Positions 8,022 through 15,672 of a stretch of 64,000 nucleotides of DNA are shown here, piece by piece. Each line of letters begins with the position of its first letter. Position 1 is the first letter of the stretch. Both the position numbers and the translations under genes were made by a program. Under the pieces are notes generated by a model that saw only the letters and a list, made by a program, of their open reading frames with translations, was not told the origin of the DNA and searched no databases. Source of the DNA: Comamonadaceae bacterium UBA4962 (GTDB taxonomy: Bacteria > Pseudomonadota > Gammaproteobacteria > Burkholderiales > Burkholderiaceae_C); contig DHAE01000021.1 of assembly GCA_002397315.1 (NCBI GenBank), positions 1-64,000 on the forward strand, read 5' to 3'.

Positions 8022-8456
8022 ATGGAACGCTGGGAAATCATGGAGCGCACAGTTCTGATAGCAGCAGGCATTGCCCTGATCGGATGGGCGGCCTGGCTCC
8101 TATGGGATGGGGAATGGGCCGTCTTCGCAATCATGATGGCCCCGATCATCTATTGGCTCTTCTGGCAGGCGCTTTTCGAAGACAAACTAGGATCCGACCA
8201 GCCCATCTCCAGAGCAGAACGGCTCATGTACTGGACGTTCATTTGGGTGCGGCGTCTGTTTATGGGTGGCATCTCACTTGCCTTCTTGGCGTTGACAGTC
8301 ATGCTGGTGGTCGATGGCATGCATCTCGGCGCACTGATTGCTGCCGGGCTTTCTCTAGGGGCTGGCTGGACCGCCCTGTTCGGCGCAGGAAAGAACGCGT
8401 CCATGTGTGACGATCTGCGTAGTCACCGCTACCGTGTGAAGCGCTATCAGAAGTGA
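8022..8456 (+). CDS. Small integral membrane protein of unknown function
   Basis: A 144-residue protein with about four hydrophobic segments: residues 10-27, 33-50, 75-97 and 100-121. It ends in a basic tail, HRYRVKRYQK. GAGGAG lies a few bases before the ATG at 8022. I recognise no family. The local GC content (about 55% in 8161-8220) is lower than in most neighbours, which fits an orphan or acquired gene. The neighbours give no functional hint. Confidence 0.7.
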   Translation: MERWEIMERTVLIAAGIALIGWAAWLLWDGEWAVFAIMMAPIIYWLFWQALFEDKLGSDQPISRAERLMYWTFIWVRRLFMGGISLAFLALTVMLVVDGMHLGALIAAGLSLGAGWTALFGAGKNASMCDDLRSHRYRVKRYQK

Positions 8457-8519
8457 TCGCAATCCGCGGTCCCCTCCACCACACACCGTCAAAGCCAGCC
8501 AGCTTCAGCCGTCATGGAC

Positions 8520-9437
8520 TCAAACGGTCACTGCGGCATTTCCCGGCACTGTTTGCCCCGCCTGCGCCTCCAGCCACCCCGCGAATGCCTCCAGCGCCGG
8601 AAACGGCGGCCCATCGCGCCGCGAACAGACGAAGTACCCGCGTCCGCACGAGACGTCGATGTCGAACGGCATGACCAGCTCCCCGCTCGACAATTCGCGC
8701 TCCACCAGGCAAGCGGGCACGACCGCGACACCCATCCCGGCCTTCGCCGCGATGATCAGGTGCATCGTCAGATCGAAGCCCGGCCCGAGCCGCGGCGTGC
8801 AGGGCGCTCCCGCCTTGGCGAACCAGCGCTCCCAGTTGTCGGGAAAGTTGGTGTGGTGCAGCAGGGTGGCGGACTGCAGTGCCTGCGGCGTGCGGTACTT
8901 CTGGCGCAGGCCCGGCGCGCACACCGCGACGAACTCGCGCCCGATCAGGTAGCGCGTCCGGATGTGCGCGGGCCATCTGCGCTGGGGCCGCTTCACTTCG
9001 ATCCACAGGTCGACGTCGTCGCGCGTGAAATCCTCGTCGTGCTTGAACTGGCGCAGCTCGATCTCGATGCCCGGGTGCTCGGCCCTGAACGCGGGCATCC
9101 GGGGCATGAGCCACTGGATGCTGAGCGTGGGGATCACGCTCAGCCGGACGCGCTGCGGCAGGGCCGAGCGCCCCATGGCTTCGGCGGCCGATTCCAGCGC
9201 GAGCACGTGCCGCTCCGTGAGCCGGCGCAGCTGTGCCCCCCGCGCCGTCAGGGTGACGCCCGTCGCATAGCGCTCGAAGAGCCGCTCGCCGGCAAGGTGC
9301 TCTTCCAGGCGTTGCACCGCGCGGCTCACGGCGGCGGGCGTCACGCACAGCGCATCGGCCGCGCGCCGGAAACTGCCGTGCCGGCAGACGGCCAGGAACG
9401 CATGCAGTTCCACCAGCGACGGAGAATGGATCTTCAT
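8520..9437 (-). CDS. LysR family transcriptional regulator
   Basis: A 305-residue LTTR. The winged HTH at residues 8-65 reads ELHAFLAVCRHGSFRRAADA, then LCVTPAAVSRAVQRLEEHL and GERLFER. The C-terminal PBP2-like effector domain has the GcvA-type RLSVIPTLSIQWLMPRMPAF start. It is divergent from a Bug protein/amidohydrolase operon across 98 bp, the standard layout for an LTTR and its target. The effector is probably a small carboxylate or amide, inferred from the target genes only. Confidence 0.92.
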   Translation of the reverse strand: MKIHSPSLVELHAFLAVCRHGSFRRAADALCVTPAAVSRAVQRLEEHLAGERLFERYATGVTLTARGAQLRRLTERHVLALESAAEAMGRSALPQRVRLSVIPTLSIQWLMPRMPAFRAEHPGIEIELRQFKHDEDFTRDDVDLWIEVKRPQRRWPAHIRTRYLIGREFVAVCAPGLRQKYRTPQALQSATLLHHTNFPDNWERWFAKAGAPCTPRLGPGFDLTMHLIIAAKAGMGVAVVPACLVERELSSGELVMPFDIDVSCGRGYFVCSRRDGPPFPALEAFAGWLEAQAGQTVPGNAAVTV

Positions 9438-9535
9438 GGCGGGCGATTACACCATGTCAACACCCACGGCGTATTTGTCGTTTGTTGCCGGCGCCCGGTT
9501 TTCTTAATCTCGCGGCTTCTTCACCGAGGTACCAC

Positions 9536-10534
9536 ATGCAGATCAAGAGACGCGATTTCATGGGCATGGTCGCCGCCGCGACCGCATCAGGAGGGATGGC
9601 GCCGCTGTCCTCCGCGCAGGCGCAATCCACCCCCTATCCGAACAAGCCCATCACGCTCGTGGTGCCGTTCGCGCCCGGTGGATCGGTCGACAACTCGGGG
9701 CGGCTGATGGCGGACCGCCTGAGCCGCGAACTGGGCGTGCCGGTCGTCGTGGACAACAAGGGTGGTGCCGGCGGCACGATGGGCTCGGTCTACGTGGCAA
9801 GGGCCAAGCCCGACGGCTACACGCTGATCGTGACGTCGCAGAGCACGCACGTGGTCAACCCGGCCGTGAACCCGAACCTGCCCTACGACGCGGTGAAGGA
9901 CTTCGCGCCGATCACGCTGATCGACCGGCTCGCCAACGTGCTGCTGGTGAACGCCGACCTGCCGGTGCGCTCGTTCGCCGATCTGGTGAAATACGCGCAG
10001 GCCCATCCGGGCGCGCTGAACTACGCGAGCGCCGGCACGGGATCGGTCTCCCATCTGAGCATGGAGCTCCTGAAGAGCCAGGCGAAGATGCCGATGACGC
10101 ACATCCCGTACCGCGGCGCCGGTGTCGCGGTGACCGACCTCATCGCGGGCCAGGTGCAGCTGACCTGGAACAACCTGTCATCCAACCTCGCGAACGTGCG
10201 CACCGGCAAGCTCCGCGCCCTGGCCGTGGCCTCTCCGCAGCGGATTCCGCAGCTTCCCGACGTGCCGACCTTCGCGGAACTGAAGCTGCCGGATCTGAAC
10301 CTGACTTCCTGGACGGGGCTGGCCGCACCGGCCAAGACACCGGACGCCATCGTCCAACGGCTGTACCAGGCCATGCGCAAGGTGCTGCAGGACCCGGCCA
10401 CCCGCCCCGTGTGGGAGGACAAGGGCATGATGGTGCCGGAGGACGTGAAGCCGCAGGCCTACCGGGCAGAGATCGCCGAGCGCATCCAGTTCTACCAGCG
10501 GATCGCCAAGGCCAACCACATCGTTCTCGAATGA
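9536..10534 (+). CDS. Tripartite tricarboxylate transporter (Bug family) substrate-binding protein
   Basis: A 332-residue periplasmic solute-binding protein. A twin-arginine-like/Sec signal (KRRDFMGMVAAATA, cleaved near AQA) is followed by the Bug signature PNKPITLVVPFAPGGSVD. KPDGYTLIV, DFAPITLI, MTHIPYRGAGVAVTDLIAGQV and LPDVPTFAEL also match the family. Bug proteins bind carboxylates and many are orphans without TctAB membrane partners, as here. The next gene, an M20 amidohydrolase, overlaps it by 4 bp, so uptake or sensing of an amide or N-acyl compound is a reasonable guess. A GAGG precedes the ATG at 9536. Confidence 0.92.
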   Translation: MQIKRRDFMGMVAAATASGGMAPLSSAQAQSTPYPNKPITLVVPFAPGGSVDNSGRLMADRLSRELGVPVVVDNKGGAGGTMGSVYVARAKPDGYTLIVTSQSTHVVNPAVNPNLPYDAVKDFAPITLIDRLANVLLVNADLPVRSFADLVKYAQAHPGALNYASAGTGSVSHLSMELLKSQAKMPMTHIPYRGAGVAVTDLIAGQVQLTWNNLSSNLANVRTGKLRALAVASPQRIPQLPDVPTFAELKLPDLNLTSWTGLAAPAKTPDAIVQRLYQAMRKVLQDPATRPVWEDKGMMVPEDVKPQAYRAEIAERIQFYQRIAKANHIVLE

Positions 10535-11730
10535 CCCATCCTCCCGCCCCCACCCGCGCCCACACGCGCATCGACCAGCTGCTGCCCTACGAACAGGAGA
10601 TGGTCGCTGTGCGGCGGCATCTGCACCGGCACCCGGAACTCGCGTTCGGGGAGCATGCGACCTCCGACTTCATCGCGGGCAAGCTGACCGAGTGGGGCTA
10701 TGAAGTCACCCGGGGCATCGGCGGCACGGGCCTGGTCGGCCGCCTGCGCCACGGCGACGGCGCGAAGACGCTGGGCATCCGGGCGGACATGGATGCCCTG
10801 CCGATCCAGGAAGCGACGGGCGCTCCGCATGCGAGCTGCGTTCCCGGCCTGATGCATGCGTGCGGCCACGACGGCCACATGACGATGCTGCTGGGCGCCG
10901 CGAAGTACCTGGCCGCGCACCGCCCCTTCTCCGGCACGCTGCACCTGATCTTCCAGCCCGCCGAGGAGCGCGGCTTCGACAGCGGCGGCAAGGCGATGGT
11001 CGAGGACGGGCTGTTCGAGCGGTTTCCGTGCGATGCGGTGTACGCCATGCACAACCACCCGGGCATGCCCCCGGGGCGTTTTCTCGTGCGCAAGGGGCCA
11101 TTCATGGCGGCGGGCGACCGGGTGTTCATCCAGGTGCACGGCCTCGGCGGGCACGCGGCCCGGCCGCATCTGGCGGTCGATCCGGTGGTCGCGGCCTCCG
11201 CCATCGTCATGGGTCTGCAGACGGTGGTGGCACGCAACGTGGATCCGTCGGAATCCGCCGTCGTCACGGTGGGCCGTCTGCGGGCCGGTGACGCGCTGAA
11301 CGTCATTCCCGCGGAGGCCGAGATCGGCATCAGCGTCCGGTCGTTCTCCACGGAAGTGCGCACGCTGCTCAGGGAGCGCATCACCGCGCTCGTCACGGGC
11401 ACGGCGGAGGCGCACGGGTGCCGGGCCGAGATCGACTACGTGGAAGGCTATCCGGTGGTCGTGAACGATGCCGCGGCCGTCGACCTCGCGACGCAGGTGG
11501 CCACCGACCTGGTCGGGCCGGAAGCGGTGGACGCGGAGTTCCCGCGGCTCATGGGCAGCGAAGACTTCGCCTACATGCTGCAGCGCTGCCCGGGTGCGCT
11601 GGTGCGCATCGGCAACGGGCCCGCGGAGGGCGGACGCGGCCTGCACAACCCGCGGTACGACTTCAACGACGGCATCCTGCCGTATGGCGCCGCCTTCTGG
11701 TGCCAGTTGGCGGAGCGCTTTCTGCGGTGA
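10531..11730 (+). CDS. M20 family metal-dependent amidohydrolase (hippurate hydrolase-like)
   Basis: A 399-residue member of the M20D amidohydrolases (HipO/IAA-amino acid hydrolase type). It has RRHLHRHPELAFGEH, then RADMDALPIQEATG, the metal-binding MHACGHDGHM, FQPAEE with the catalytic Glu, and LMGSEDFAYMLQ near the C-terminus. It should hydrolyse an N-acyl-amino acid or similar amide in the cytosol. It starts with ATGA overlapping the Bug gene stop, so the two are translationally coupled. The LysR gene upstream is the likely regulator. The substrate is not resolved; hippurate or indole-acetyl-amino acids are family precedents. Confidence 0.92.
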   Translation: MTHPPAPTRAHTRIDQLLPYEQEMVAVRRHLHRHPELAFGEHATSDFIAGKLTEWGYEVTRGIGGTGLVGRLRHGDGAKTLGIRADMDALPIQEATGAPHASCVPGLMHACGHDGHMTMLLGAAKYLAAHRPFSGTLHLIFQPAEERGFDSGGKAMVEDGLFERFPCDAVYAMHNHPGMPPGRFLVRKGPFMAAGDRVFIQVHGLGGHAARPHLAVDPVVAASAIVMGLQTVVARNVDPSESAVVTVGRLRAGDALNVIPAEAEIGISVRSFSTEVRTLLRERITALVTGTAEAHGCRAEIDYVEGYPVVVNDAAAVDLATQVATDLVGPEAVDAEFPRLMGSEDFAYMLQRCPGALVRIGNGPAEGGRGLHNPRYDFNDGILPYGAAFWCQLAERFLR

Positions 11731-11777
11731 AGACGTGCCAGGCCGGCTTTCGCAAGGGATCGGGTTCCCGGGCCCGA

Positions 11778-12758
11778 TCAATCGATCCGGATTCCTGCTT
11801 CCTTGACGGCTTTCCCTATGTTGGCCAGATCATCCGCGATCATCTGCCGGAACTCGGACGGCGTGGACAGTGCGGGAACGAACGACATCTCTGCGAACTT
11901 GGCCTGAAGCGTCGCGGCCTGGACGGCCTTTCGGATTTCCGCATTCAGCCGGTCGGTGATGGATGCAGGAAGCCCTGCGGGCCCCCAGATGCCGTACCAG
12001 GAAAGCAGCTCGAAACCCGGCATCCCGCTCTCGGAAAGCGTCGGCAGGTTCGGCATGGACTCCAGGCGGTTCCTGCTGGTGACGGCAAGGGGCCGCAGCC
12101 GGCCTGCCTGGACGAAGGGCGTCACGCCCGGCATGGGCGAAATGGCCGCCGAGACATGCCCCCCGATCACGTCGGTCAGTTGCGGAACCGCACCCTTGTA
12201 GGCCACTATTTCCATCCGGAGACCCAGCGCGCGGTTCACCATTTCCTCGCTCAGATGGCTGGTCGTGCCCAGACCGGAGGTCGCCCAGGTGTACTTCCCC
12301 GGATGGGACTTGGCCAACTGGACGAATTCGGCCATGGTTCTTGCCGGAACGTCGTTGCCGACGGCGACGACGAGAGGTACATAGCCGATCTGTCCGATCG
12401 CGGTGAAGTCGCGCTCGGGATCGTAGGTCTTCTTCGCCATCACCAGCGGCAGGTAGGTCTGGCTCGATGCGTTGAACAGAAGCGTGTACCCGTCCGGCTT
12501 GGCCTTCCGGACGTTCAATGAGCCCAGCAACCCGGAAGCGCCCGGCATGTTCTCGATCACGATGGCCTGGCCCAGCTGGCGCTGCAACTGGTCCGCCACC
12601 AGGCGTCCCACGTTGTCGATGGAACCGCCCGGTGTGTAGGGGATCACCAGCCGGATCGGTTTTTGGGGGTAGTCCTGCGCAGCGGCAAGACTGCATGCCA
12701 GCAGAGCGAAGCAGCAGAGCGCACGTTTCAGAACGCCAGGCAAGATGGATACCGACAT
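11778..12758 (-). CDS. Bug family (TTT) substrate-binding protein
   Basis: A 326-residue periplasmic binding protein with a Sec signal peptide (LCCFALLACSLAAAQ) and the Bug start DYPQKPIRLVIPYTPGGSID. Later hallmarks are KPDGYTLLFN, the LGTTSHLSEE loop, YKGAVPQLTDVIGGHV and MPNLPTLSESG. It is convergent with the Bug/amidohydrolase operon and has no transporter membrane genes beside it. AAGGAGA precedes the ATG at 12758. The ligand is unknown. Confidence 0.92.
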   Translation of the reverse strand: MSVSILPGVLKRALCCFALLACSLAAAQDYPQKPIRLVIPYTPGGSIDNVGRLVADQLQRQLGQAIVIENMPGASGLLGSLNVRKAKPDGYTLLFNASSQTYLPLVMAKKTYDPERDFTAIGQIGYVPLVVAVGNDVPARTMAEFVQLAKSHPGKYTWATSGLGTTSHLSEEMVNRALGLRMEIVAYKGAVPQLTDVIGGHVSAAISPMPGVTPFVQAGRLRPLAVTSRNRLESMPNLPTLSESGMPGFELLSWYGIWGPAGLPASITDRLNAEIRKAVQAATLQAKFAEMSFVPALSTPSEFRQMIADDLANIGKAVKEAGIRID

Positions 12759-13096
12759 GATGTCTCCTTGGTGTAGTCATTCATGCAGGCAGTCTGGACA
12801 CTGCGGCGCCGGGGAATAAGCACCGGGCCTCTATATCAGCTATGTGGTTTTGCTATTCCACGCACCCGGCAAATACGTGAACGCAGCCCCCCCTCCTGGC
12901 GCCGGCGGAGGGGACGACTTCGCCCCGCGCAAGATGCGCGGGGGTCTCCCTCGCTCCATCACTTGGCCTCTTCTGCCCGGACGGTCCGAACGGTGTCCTG
13001 GGACGGATCCAGGGTGAGTGCGCCACCTGCATACGGTGGGTTCACTGCCGTGGTGGCCGGCCGGGCGCCCGCGAGGGCCAGTGGCCGCCCTGGCGC
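12759..13096. other. Intergenic region with no gene seen
   Basis: These 338 bp lie between the Bug gene start and the esterase stop, both on the minus strand. I see no protein-like frame and no clear terminator with a T tract. The part next to 12758 must hold the Bug gene promoter. Confidence 0.5.
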
Positions 13097-14245
13097 TCAG
13101 CGCACGGTGCGCTGCAGCCATTGGTCGATGAACTGCGCGATGTCCAGGTTGTTTTTCTCCAGCATGACCATATGGCCGTTGCCGCGCATGCCGTGGTCTG
13201 CGAGTCGGACATACTCCGTGTGAACACCGGCCTGCTGCAGGTACTGTGCGGTGCAGTGGTCGTAGACCGCGTGGTAGGACGCTTCGGCCGCCATGACCAT
13301 CACGGGTACGTCGCGCAGATGGGGCAGTTGGCGCGCCGGCTCCTTCTGCATCCAGCACGCGAACAATTCAGGTTTCTGCGCGGCCTGGCGCTCGACGGCC
13401 AAGTCTTCGGCCCTGCCCGCGGCCGGTTCATAGGTGATGGGCACATCGGTCAGGCCCCACGGGCGGGCCTTGCCCGTGGCATTGGTGGAGTTCTCGAAGG
13501 GCGGGCCAGACGGTTCGACGGCCACGATTCCCTTGACCAGGCCAGGCTTGGCATCGGCGATCAGCCAGCCGAAAGGGCCTGCCTGCGAATGCGTCAGCAG
13601 GACGGCCGGCCCGATGCGGTCCAGCAGGGCGGCGCCAGCGGCTTGGTTGTGGCGCTGCGTGTCGGTATTGGACGCAAGGCTTTCGACCTGCGTCGCATAG
13701 AACGCGTCGAACACCGGGTCGCCGCGCCGTCCGGCCAGGGGGCCTTGTCCAGGCCACTGGGTATGCGCCTTCGCCTGGGGCCAGTCTCCCAGCCGTGCCG
13801 TGGCCGTGAACTGGCGCTCCAGGACGGGAGCAGTGAACATCCGGGTCGCGCCATCCTGTGGATGCCATGCCGACCGGCCCCGCATGGGCTGGTCGATCAT
13901 GTACACCAAGTAGCCTTGCTCGACGAAGTAGTCAGCCCATCCCTTGCGGCCGTCGGGGGTGCCCATCCAGTTCGTGGCGGTCTGCGCCGCGCCGTGGATC
14001 AGTACCAGCGGATAAGGCCTGCGGATATGCCTGGGAACCAGCACTTCCACGTACGCCTGGCCGGACATCACCTGCTGGGCGGCCTCGCCGGTGTAGCGCC
14101 CTCCCACGTAGAAGTAGCCGCGACTGCCGAGCGCGGACTGGTCATGCACCGGCACGGGAACGCCCTGTCCCGCTGGTCCGTTCGACGCGCAGCCAGCCAT
14201 CGCCAACAGGGTGGCGGCTGAAGCGACCATGGTCCGCAAATTCAT
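13097..14245 (-). CDS. Alpha/beta-hydrolase lipoprotein, esterase 713-like
   Basis: A 382-residue secreted hydrolase with a lipobox near residue 18 (LLAMAGCAS). It resembles Alcaligenes esterase 713 along its length: a GYFYVGGRY N-terminal strand, YPLVLIHGAAQTATNWMGTP, the DGRKGWADYF..GYLVYMIDQPMRGRSA block, the nucleophile in LLTHSQAG, and the catalytic His in GNGHMVMLEKNN. It probably acts on an ester or lactone in the periplasm or outer membrane; the natural substrate of this family is unclear. The ATG at 14245 places the signal peptide correctly. A relic of another hydrolase may lie just upstream. Confidence 0.85.
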   Translation of the reverse strand: MNLRTMVASAATLLAMAGCASNGPAGQGVPVPVHDQSALGSRGYFYVGGRYTGEAAQQVMSGQAYVEVLVPRHIRRPYPLVLIHGAAQTATNWMGTPDGRKGWADYFVEQGYLVYMIDQPMRGRSAWHPQDGATRMFTAPVLERQFTATARLGDWPQAKAHTQWPGQGPLAGRRGDPVFDAFYATQVESLASNTDTQRHNQAAGAALLDRIGPAVLLTHSQAGPFGWLIADAKPGLVKGIVAVEPSGPPFENSTNATGKARPWGLTDVPITYEPAAGRAEDLAVERQAAQKPELFACWMQKEPARQLPHLRDVPVMVMAAEASYHAVYDHCTAQYLQQAGVHTEYVRLADHGMRGNGHMVMLEKNNLDIAQFIDQWLQRTVR

Positions 14246-14278
14246 TCGATGTCTCCTGGTGGGTGCCTCTCGGCCTGT

Positions 14279-14347
14279 GAAGCGCTCGGGCTCTTCTATG
14301 CAGGTCATGTGCGCGGCGTCTGCGATCACCACCAGCGTCGCATTGCC
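14279..14347 (-). pseudogene. Possible C-terminal relic of a second alpha/beta hydrolase
   Basis: In frame with, and upstream of, the esterase start codon, the minus strand reads ATLVVIADAAHMTCIEEPER. This looks like the conserved beta8/His-loop end of lactonase-type alpha/beta hydrolases (VIPDAGHM..EQPE). Nothing upstream continues the domain. It may be the tail of a deleted gene now serving as upstream DNA, or a chance match in a short stretch. Confidence 0.3.
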
Positions 14348-14519
14348 GATGTCTCCGTTGTATCGGCGAGGCGCTCCGGAATGACGATGCCGAAGACGCT
14401 CTCCGTCCCGGCAGCTTAGAAAGATGGCCAGGCAAAGCAACCCACCCGTTCCAAAGAATGAAACGGACGTTCAGGGCGGCCACCAGCACCCGCCCGGCCA
14501 CCCCGATCCGGGCGCTCCC

Positions 14520-15587
14520 CTACTTGAGTCGCGGCTGCACGATGATCTTCACCGCCGACTCGTTGTTGTGGATCAGCGTGTCGAAGCCCTTCGCCACCAG
14601 ATCCTCCAGCTGGATGCGCTGGGTGATGAAGGGCTCCAGGTCGATCTTCCCCTCCTCGACCAGCTTGATGGTTTCCTGGTGGTCGTTGCAGTAGGCAATG
14701 GTGCCGCGCACGTCCAGCTCCTTCATCACCACGCTGTGCACGTTGATGGTGGCGGGGTGGCTCCAGATGGAGACGATCACCACCACGCCCGTGGGCTTGG
14801 TCACGGCCACCAGGGTGTCGAGCACCTGGTTGACGCTGGAACATTCGAACGCCACGTCCACGCCCTTGTCGCCGGTGAGCCGCATCACCTCGGCCACCAC
14901 GTCCACTTCGGAAGGGTCGAGGATGTGGTCGGCCACGCCGGATTCGCGCGCCTTCTGTTTCCGCTTGGCGCTCAGCTCGGTGACGATCACCGTCAGCCCC
15001 TTGGCCTTCAGGATGGCCGACAGCAGCAGGCCGATGGGGCCGGCTCCGCCCACCAGCGCCACGTCGCCCGCCTTGGCGCCGCTGCGGGTGTAGGCATGGT
15101 GGCCCACCGACAGCGGCTCGATCAGCGCGGCCTGGTCCAGCGGAATCGCGTCGGAGATGGGATGCACCCAGCGGCGCTTGACGGCGATACGCTCGGACAG
15201 GCCACCGCCTCGCCCACCCAGGCCGATGAAGTTCATGTTCTTGGAAAGGTGGTAGTGGTCGCCCGGGCCCGTGGGCACGTCGTCGGCCACGATGTAGGGC
15301 TCCACCACGACGTGCTGGCCGACCTGTATGTCCGTCACCCCGTCGCCCACGGCATAGACCACGCCGGAGAACTCGTGCCCCATGGTGACGGGTGCCGATT
15401 CGCCCGAGATGGGATGCGGGTGGCCGCAGGGCGGGATGAAGATCGGCCCTTCCATGAACTCGTGCAGGTCGGTGCCGCAGATGCCGCACCAGGCGACTTC
15501 GATCCCCACGGTGCCGGGCTCCACCACGGGGTCGGGAATGTCTTCGATGCGGATGTCGCCACGGTCGTGGAAACGTGCTGCTTTCAT
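14520..15587 (-). CDS. Zn-dependent alcohol dehydrogenase, 2,3-butanediol dehydrogenase type
   Basis: A 355-residue medium-chain dehydrogenase. Catalytic-zinc ligands lie in WCGICGTDLHEF and MGHEFSGVV, and the NAD fold is marked by VALVGGAGPIGLLLSAILKA. The HPHPISGESAPVTMGHEFSG block and the FIGLGGRGGGLSERIAVK segment are typical of bacterial (R,R)-butanediol dehydrogenases, which oxidise vicinal diols with NAD. The usual structural-zinc Cys cluster is replaced by a Gly-rich loop here, which I believe is common in this subgroup. It lies 85 bp downstream of the monooxygenase on the same strand and probably belongs to its sigma-54 operon. A diol or hydroxyketone intermediate is suggested. Confidence 0.88.
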   Translation of the reverse strand: MKAARFHDRGDIRIEDIPDPVVEPGTVGIEVAWCGICGTDLHEFMEGPIFIPPCGHPHPISGESAPVTMGHEFSGVVYAVGDGVTDIQVGQHVVVEPYIVADDVPTGPGDHYHLSKNMNFIGLGGRGGGLSERIAVKRRWVHPISDAIPLDQAALIEPLSVGHHAYTRSGAKAGDVALVGGAGPIGLLLSAILKAKGLTVIVTELSAKRKQKARESGVADHILDPSEVDVVAEVMRLTGDKGVDVAFECSSVNQVLDTLVAVTKPTGVVVIVSIWSHPATINVHSVVMKELDVRGTIAYCNDHQETIKLVEEGKIDLEPFITQRIQLEDLVAKGFDTLIHNNESAVKIIVQPRLK

Positions 15588-15672
15588 GATTCAACTTTCT
15601 GATGTGTCGGGTGGGGGAAAGGACGGCACACCGCCGTCCATCTTGGGCCGGGAGGCGCGTTCGGCCCTTGCG

